In this document: positions 60,427 to 64,000 of the stretch, in pieces
Layout of the letters: each line of letters starts with the position of its first letter
Numbering within the stretch: the first letter of the stretch is position 1
DNA from: Leuconostoc inhae
GTDB taxonomy: Bacteria > Bacillota > Bacilli > Lactobacillales > Lactobacillaceae
Direction: 5' to 3'
NCBI RefSeq assembly: GCF_019656015.1
Contig: NZ_BPKW01000001.1
Span: 186,001 to 250,000, forward strand
Length of the DNA stretch: 64,000 nt
Position numbers and translations under genes: made by a program
Notes under the pieces: model-generated
Databases searched by the model: none
The model's input: only the letters and a program-made list of their open reading frames with translations
What the model was told of the DNA's origin: nothing

Positions 60427-60540
60427 ATGATAGTAGCAGTCAAATGAGGTAATGTTTCTGATTGGTTTAGTAAGATTGGAACGATATTGGCAGTTATTGT
60501 CACAGTATTTATAGTCCACAAAATATTAAAATTTAAATGA
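60427..60540 (+). pseudogene. 37-residue hydrophobic peptide gene with an in-frame TGA
   Basis: ATG at 60427, one base after the preceding stop, reads MIVAVK, then TGA (60445-60447), then GNVSDWFSKIG and a hydrophobic helix ending HKILKFK with TGA at 60538-60540. A single base change from TGG (Trp) would explain the break. The part after the TGA has no start codon of its own with a ribosome site. Probably a recent nonsense mutation in a small membrane-peptide gene. Confidence 0.45.
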
Positions 60541-60550
60541 GAGAACAAAA

Positions 60551-61261
60551 ATGTTAATCAAAAAATTTTTTAACTGCACAAAAAAATCAAAATTAAAACT
60601 AAGCAATAATGATATACAAAATAGTGGCTTAGACAGTGTACGAACAATAGGCATTATTGGTGATAGTGTCTCTTTTGGTTTGAAATCCAAAATTAATTAT
60701 GGGCAATATCTTCAAAAAATAACGAAGGGGAGAGTTCAAAACTTAGCCTATTCAGGGGCGCATCTATCTGATAACGGTCGAAAAAGTATTTTTCAACAGT
60801 CTCAATGTTTGGACCGGTGTGATTTGTATATTTTACAAGGGACGGACGATGATTGGCTAGCTAACATGCCAATTGGTAATAAGAATGATACCGCAAAACA
60901 ATCCTATATTGGCGCGTTTTATCAAACTGTTTATCAATTGCAGCAGATGAATTCAAAAGCTAAAATCATTATCGTTTCAACGACATATCAAACACCTATG
61001 TGGGGCAACATTGTGAGGCGTACAGATAGAACAAAAAATACCTTAGGATACTCTTTACATGATTATATGACAGCGCAGGAAAAAGCATGCACTGATTTAA
61101 AATTACCTTTTGTTAATCTAATGCATCTGACATTATTTAATCCTAATAAAAAATCATTTCGAGAAAAATATATGCCTGATGGTTTACATCCGAATAAAGA
61201 AGGACACCAAATTATTGCCAACGAAATTGTCAAAGTATATAAACAAAATTTTGGATCTTGA
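60551..61261 (+). CDS. SGNH/GDSL-family hydrolase
   Basis: A 236-residue hydrolase with no signal peptide or membrane helix. Block I is IIGDSVSFGL (catalytic Ser near residue 39), then the Gly of YSGAHLSDNG, the Asn/Asp region LQGTDDDWLAN, and block V DGLHPNKEGHQI with the catalytic Asp and His near residues 215-218. Likely an esterase or lipase-like enzyme acting on a small ester or acetylated sugar in the cytosol; substrate unknown. It lies directly after the small-peptide pair and converges with the lactonase gene. Confidence 0.85.
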   Translation: MLIKKFFNCTKKSKLKLSNNDIQNSGLDSVRTIGIIGDSVSFGLKSKINYGQYLQKITKGRVQNLAYSGAHLSDNGRKSIFQQSQCLDRCDLYILQGTDDDWLANMPIGNKNDTAKQSYIGAFYQTVYQLQQMNSKAKIIIVSTTYQTPMWGNIVRRTDRTKNTLGYSLHDYMTAQEKACTDLKLPFVNLMHLTLFNPNKKSFREKYMPDGLHPNKEGHQIIANEIVKVYKQNFGS

Positions 61262-61266
61262 TAAAG

Positions 61267-61296
61267 AAAAAAAGCGCTTAACTAGCGCTTTTTTGA
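61267..61296. terminator. Bidirectional terminator between the SGNH hydrolase and lactonase genes
   Basis: AAAAAAGCGC / GCGCTTTTTT stem around TTAACTA, with A and T runs, immediately after both stop codons. Confidence 0.85.
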
Positions 61297-62328
61297 TTAG
61301 TATTCAAATACAACACGAACGCCTTCAGGAATAGTAAAGTTTTTTTGTAATAGAGATAACTCGCCAGATTGACTATCACGTGCGTACAATGACACATTAT
61401 CAGTATCTTGGTTGGCTACAACGAGATACTTTTGGTTAACATCCCAATTCATATCACGCGGGAATTTACCTTCGGTGCTAATTAGCTGAATTCGTTCAAT
61501 TTCTGAACCTTCGTTACCAATTTTGAAGACAGCAACAGAGTTATGACCCCGGTTTGAAGCATAAATAAATTTACCGTCATCACTTAGACGTAGGGCAGCT
61601 GACCCATTATGCTCTGTCCAATCACTAGGAATGGTTGAGGCAGTCATAACATGTTCGAACGACCCGTCCTCTTTGTTATATTTAAGAACACTTAGTAAAC
61701 TAGATAGCTCACCGAGTAGGTAAGCATATTGTCCATCCGCTGAAAATCTTACATGACGTGGGCCAAATCCTTCTTCTGTTTGGAATCGAGAAGCTTCGGT
61801 TAAAGTACCACTGTCGCTCACATCAAAAGTAATCACCTCATCTGTACCAAGATCAATAGCGACAAGACGCTTGTCGGGTGTGAGGTTAGCAAAATGAATA
61901 TGTGATGAGCTTTGTTCAGGACGAGGACCTGAACCATTATTTTGCCAAGTATCAACAAGAATCAAATTACCATCGGGTTGAATGCTATATGATTCAACCG
62001 TTCCACGATGATAATAACCGGCAAAAACTAGCTGCCGTTCTTCATCAACACCAATATAAGCTGGTGCGGACCCTTCACTTAGCTGTGAGTCAATTTCAGC
62101 AATCGGACGAACTGAGTTGTCTAGTGTGACAATACCGCCCTGACCATCACGATTCTCAACAGTATAAACCTTGTTTGCCTTAGATAATGCTAAATAAGTT
62201 GGATTTGTTAACTCGTCGATGAATGTTGGGTTTTGTAATTGTTGCGATTCAGTATCTAATTCAGCTTCATAAAGGCCTTGTGAAATACGTTTTGTATAGG
62301 TACCAAATAAAATCTTATATATTGCCAT
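61297..62328 (-). CDS. Lactonase-family beta-propeller (YkgB-type 6-phosphogluconolactonase-like)
   Basis: A 343-residue seven-bladed propeller of the lactonase family (Pgl of the YbhE type): ILFGTYTKRISQGLYEAELD at the start, repeated blades with YIGVDEERQLVF, SHIHFANLTPDKRLVAIDLGTDEV, GPRHVRFSADGQYAYLLGE, IYASNRGHNSVAVF, GKFPRDMNWDVNQKYLVVANQ. It may hydrolyse 6-phosphogluconolactone in the pentose phosphate/phosphoketolase route, central in heterofermentative lactic acid bacteria. Start at 62328 is supported by GAGGAG; an upstream ATG 13 codons earlier is not. Confidence 0.87.
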   Translation of the reverse strand: MAIYKILFGTYTKRISQGLYEAELDTESQQLQNPTFIDELTNPTYLALSKANKVYTVENRDGQGGIVTLDNSVRPIAEIDSQLSEGSAPAYIGVDEERQLVFAGYYHRGTVESYSIQPDGNLILVDTWQNNGSGPRPEQSSSHIHFANLTPDKRLVAIDLGTDEVITFDVSDSGTLTEASRFQTEEGFGPRHVRFSADGQYAYLLGELSSLLSVLKYNKEDGSFEHVMTASTIPSDWTEHNGSAALRLSDDGKFIYASNRGHNSVAVFKIGNEGSEIERIQLISTEGKFPRDMNWDVNQKYLVVANQDTDNVSLYARDSQSGELSLLQKNFTIPEGVRVVFEY

Positions 62329-62449
62329 TTTTTGTCTCCTCAATAAACTATTGATATTATACCACAAATGTAAGGGGTTTCACAAGTTGAGAAACAGTTA
62401 CATATTCAGTATAATATAATTAGCGAACATATGTTCAAGAAAGGTTACT

Positions 62450-63613
62450 ATGAAATTTATTCATGCAGCAGATATTCATCTGGGCAACCCATTCATTGGA
62501 TTAGACCAAACATTACCGAATGGACTTAAAAAATTGGTTCAACAGTCGACATTAACAGCGTTTAAAGATTTAATTAGTTCATCTATTTCTGAAAAAATTG
62601 ATTTTTTAGTTATTTCAGGTGACTTATATAATGCAACTCAAAATAGTCCTCAAATTCAAGAGAGTGTTAATCAACAGTTTGAACGTCTAAATCGTGCTGA
62701 TATAGCTGTTTTTTTGAGTTTTGGTAATCATGATTTTGAAGCTAATAAACAAAGTCATCTTGCTTGGCCAAAAAACGTGCATGTGTTTGAACAAAGTGTT
62801 GAAACAAAATATTTAACGCTTAAAACAGGTGAAAAAATTGCTTTAACGGGATTCAGTTATCAAACACAACGTCAGACAAAAAAAGTCATTAATGATTTTC
62901 CGGTAAAGACAGAGACAACAGATTATCACATCGGCTTATATCATGGTGCCATTGGTATAGATGGCGATCCCTATGCGCCATTTAACGTAGGAGAGATGTT
63001 GAGAAAAAATTATGACTACTGGGCTCTAGGGCATATTCATTTGCGGCAAAAATTAAATGATCAACCATTTATTGGTTATTCAGGTGTATTACAAGGCCTT
63101 AACCGTAAAGAAGTGGGAGAGAAGGGTTATTATTTAGTGACCAGTAAGAATCATGTGCTAATACCTAAATTTCATGCCATTTCGCCAATTATATGGGAAG
63201 AATTAATTTTGTCGGAAGTAAGTGATGAACTTGATTTAATTAATCAAGTGTTAAATTATAAGTCTACTAAAATAACGTTTTTATCGGTCAAAATTACAGC
63301 ACAGTTGGATAATTTACTAAACCAACGTTTAGCAAGTGGTACGACATTAGAAAAGCTACGTGAAAAAACGCCGATGAATTTGTGGATAGTCAATTTAACA
63401 ACTGCTCATGAAATGTTAAATTTACTTGCTGAGGATAATATTGATCAAAAATATTGGCTAGAATCGTTTGAGACAGTTTTCTCTAACTTTGTTATATCGG
63501 ACTATGTTTCTAATCAAGCACCAACCTTTGTTCGTGACTATTTTATGGGTGAAGAAGGGAAAAAAAGTTTGCAAAATAAGATGCAACAACTAATACAGTC
63601 TCGAAAGGTATAA
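62450..63613 (+). CDS. SbcD/YhaO-like metallophosphoesterase (DNA repair exonuclease)
   Basis: A 387-residue Mre11-type phosphoesterase. Metal-binding motifs are in order: HAADIHLGNP (DxH), VISGDLYNAT (GDxxD-type), SFGNHDFE (GNHD), GLYHGAI and WALGHIHLRQ (GHxH). The C-terminal 140 residues are the cap typical of YhaO. It is followed after 6 bases by a gene for the partner ATPase, the layout of the yhaO-yhaN pair, related to SbcD-SbcC. Predicted role in double-strand end processing. Confidence 0.9.
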   Translation: MKFIHAADIHLGNPFIGLDQTLPNGLKKLVQQSTLTAFKDLISSSISEKIDFLVISGDLYNATQNSPQIQESVNQQFERLNRADIAVFLSFGNHDFEANKQSHLAWPKNVHVFEQSVETKYLTLKTGEKIALTGFSYQTQRQTKKVINDFPVKTETTDYHIGLYHGAIGIDGDPYAPFNVGEMLRKNYDYWALGHIHLRQKLNDQPFIGYSGVLQGLNRKEVGEKGYYLVTSKNHVLIPKFHAISPIIWEELILSEVSDELDLINQVLNYKSTKITFLSVKITAQLDNLLNQRLASGTTLEKLREKTPMNLWIVNLTTAHEMLNLLAEDNIDQKYWLESFETVFSNFVISDYVSNQAPTFVRDYFMGEEGKKSLQNKMQQLIQSRKV

Positions 63614-63619
63614 CAAATA

Positions 63620-64000
63620 ATGATAATAAAGCAGGTAGAAATTAGTGGGTTTGGTCAGTGGTCACAAAAAAAAATTGATTTTGTCACTGACTTTCAAGTC
63701 ATATCTGGTCAAAATGAGTCTGGTAAATCAACATTACGTGCGTTTATTGTTGGTATTTTATTTGGTTTTCCATCTAAAAAGAGTAACACAAATGTTTATG
63801 ATCCAAAAGATGGTAGTCAGTATGGTGGCAGTCTTATCGCTGATTTTGACAATACGCTTGTTAAAATAACACGTCTTGGCCGAACAAAATCAGAGTTAAC
63901 CATCACATACCTATCTAATCAGTTAAACGTTGTAAATCCAGAAAAATGGTTAACAAATCAACTTGCACCGCTCAATCGAGATGTATTTAACAGTATTTTT
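63620..64000 (+). CDS. YhaN/SbcC-like ATPase, N-terminal part (3' end outside window)
   Basis: An ATG at 63620 opens a frame of 127 codons running off the window. The N-terminus IIKQVEISGFGQWSQKKIDF and the Walker A QNESGKSTLRAFI near residue 36 are typical of SbcC/Rad50-like AAA ATPases such as YhaN; FGFPSKKSNTNVYDPKDG matches the following block. Partner of the phosphoesterase just upstream. The long coiled coil and Walker B are outside the window. Confidence 0.88.
   Translation, partial: MIIKQVEISGFGQWSQKKIDFVTDFQVISGQNESGKSTLRAFIVGILFGFPSKKSNTNVYDPKDGSQYGGSLIADFDNTLVKITRLGRTKSELTITYLSNQLNVVNPEKWLTNQLAPLNRDVFNSIF

Noticed and set aside
57434-61300. Direct-repeat attachment site copying the tRNA-Ser 3' end
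   Set aside because: No second copy of the T-arm/acceptor sequence was found by eye in the following 4 kb, so an att site cannot be claimed.
1-64000. CRISPR arrays, insertion sequences, transposases, rRNA genes
   Set aside because: No regularly spaced direct repeats, transposase-like frames or rRNA sequence were seen on either strand.

Overview
The window is a low-GC, gene-dense, mostly collinear chromosome segment of a Gram-positive bacterium of the order Lactobacillales. A Leuconostoc-like member of the Leuconostoc/Weissella/Oenococcus group fits best. The support is a GlnR-glnA operon with a GlnR box, two CIRCE sites, a sucrose PTS operon, Mn-dependent pyrophosphatase, the plsY-parE-parC order and Cys-free bL33/uS14 proteins. 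The genus is inferred from overall character; no rRNA is present to settle it.

Layout. 1-6.4 kb: the end of a ROK glucokinase, map, then a compact cell-surface polysaccharide locus (priming sugar transferase, DUF4422 transferase, UDP-galactopyranose mutase, two GT2 transferases, glycerol-3-phosphate cytidylyltransferase). 6.5-17.4 kb: cold-shock protein, nudF, mtnN, ytpR, a 47-codon small gene, murC, BI-1 membrane protein, polA, glnRA, a YitT protein and a tautomerase. 17.4-22 kb: the sucrose operon scrA-scrB with a divergent LacI regulator. 22-28.4 kb: RNase H-like protein, EbsA-like protein, rluD, pyrR, then a carA-carB-like pair and an overlapping unknown gene. 28.4-39.7 kb: MFS exporter, rel, dtd, plsY, parE, parC, ppaC, rpmG, rpsN. 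40-49 kb: rimP-nusA-ylxR-ylxQ-infB-rbfA, an aminotransferase, an EIIA-like protein, truB, ribF. 49-53.7 kb: hrcA-grpE-dnaK-dnaJ. 53.8-57.4 kb: def, yktA-like, suhB-like, typA. 57.4-60.5 kb: a tRNA-Ser followed by an accessory pocket of small membrane-protein genes, decayed genes and a candidate small RNA. 60.5-64 kb: an SGNH hydrolase, a lactonase, and a YhaO/YhaN-type nuclease pair cut by the window end.

The most unusual content is a set of intact genes whose products lack the defining active-site residues of their families. The CarA-like protein has lost its whole Cys-His-Glu glutaminase triad. The partner CarB-like protein is only 837 aa, has lost the ATP-grasp metal-binding residues and glycine loop of its first half, and lacks a recognisable second ATP-grasp. 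Both frames are open, overlap each other and overlap a third small gene, next to pyrR. This looks like a maintained pseudoenzyme module rather than decay. A free-standing EIIA-Glc-like protein without either active-site histidine, a DnaJ without its zinc-finger domain, and a cold-shock gene that appears to be transcribed without a leader are further oddities. Regulatory structure is rich: many bidirectional terminator hairpins, a perfect 46-bp palindrome holding the stop codons of both dtd and plsY, an attenuator-like hairpin before rimP, and a near-perfect palindrome between parE and parC.
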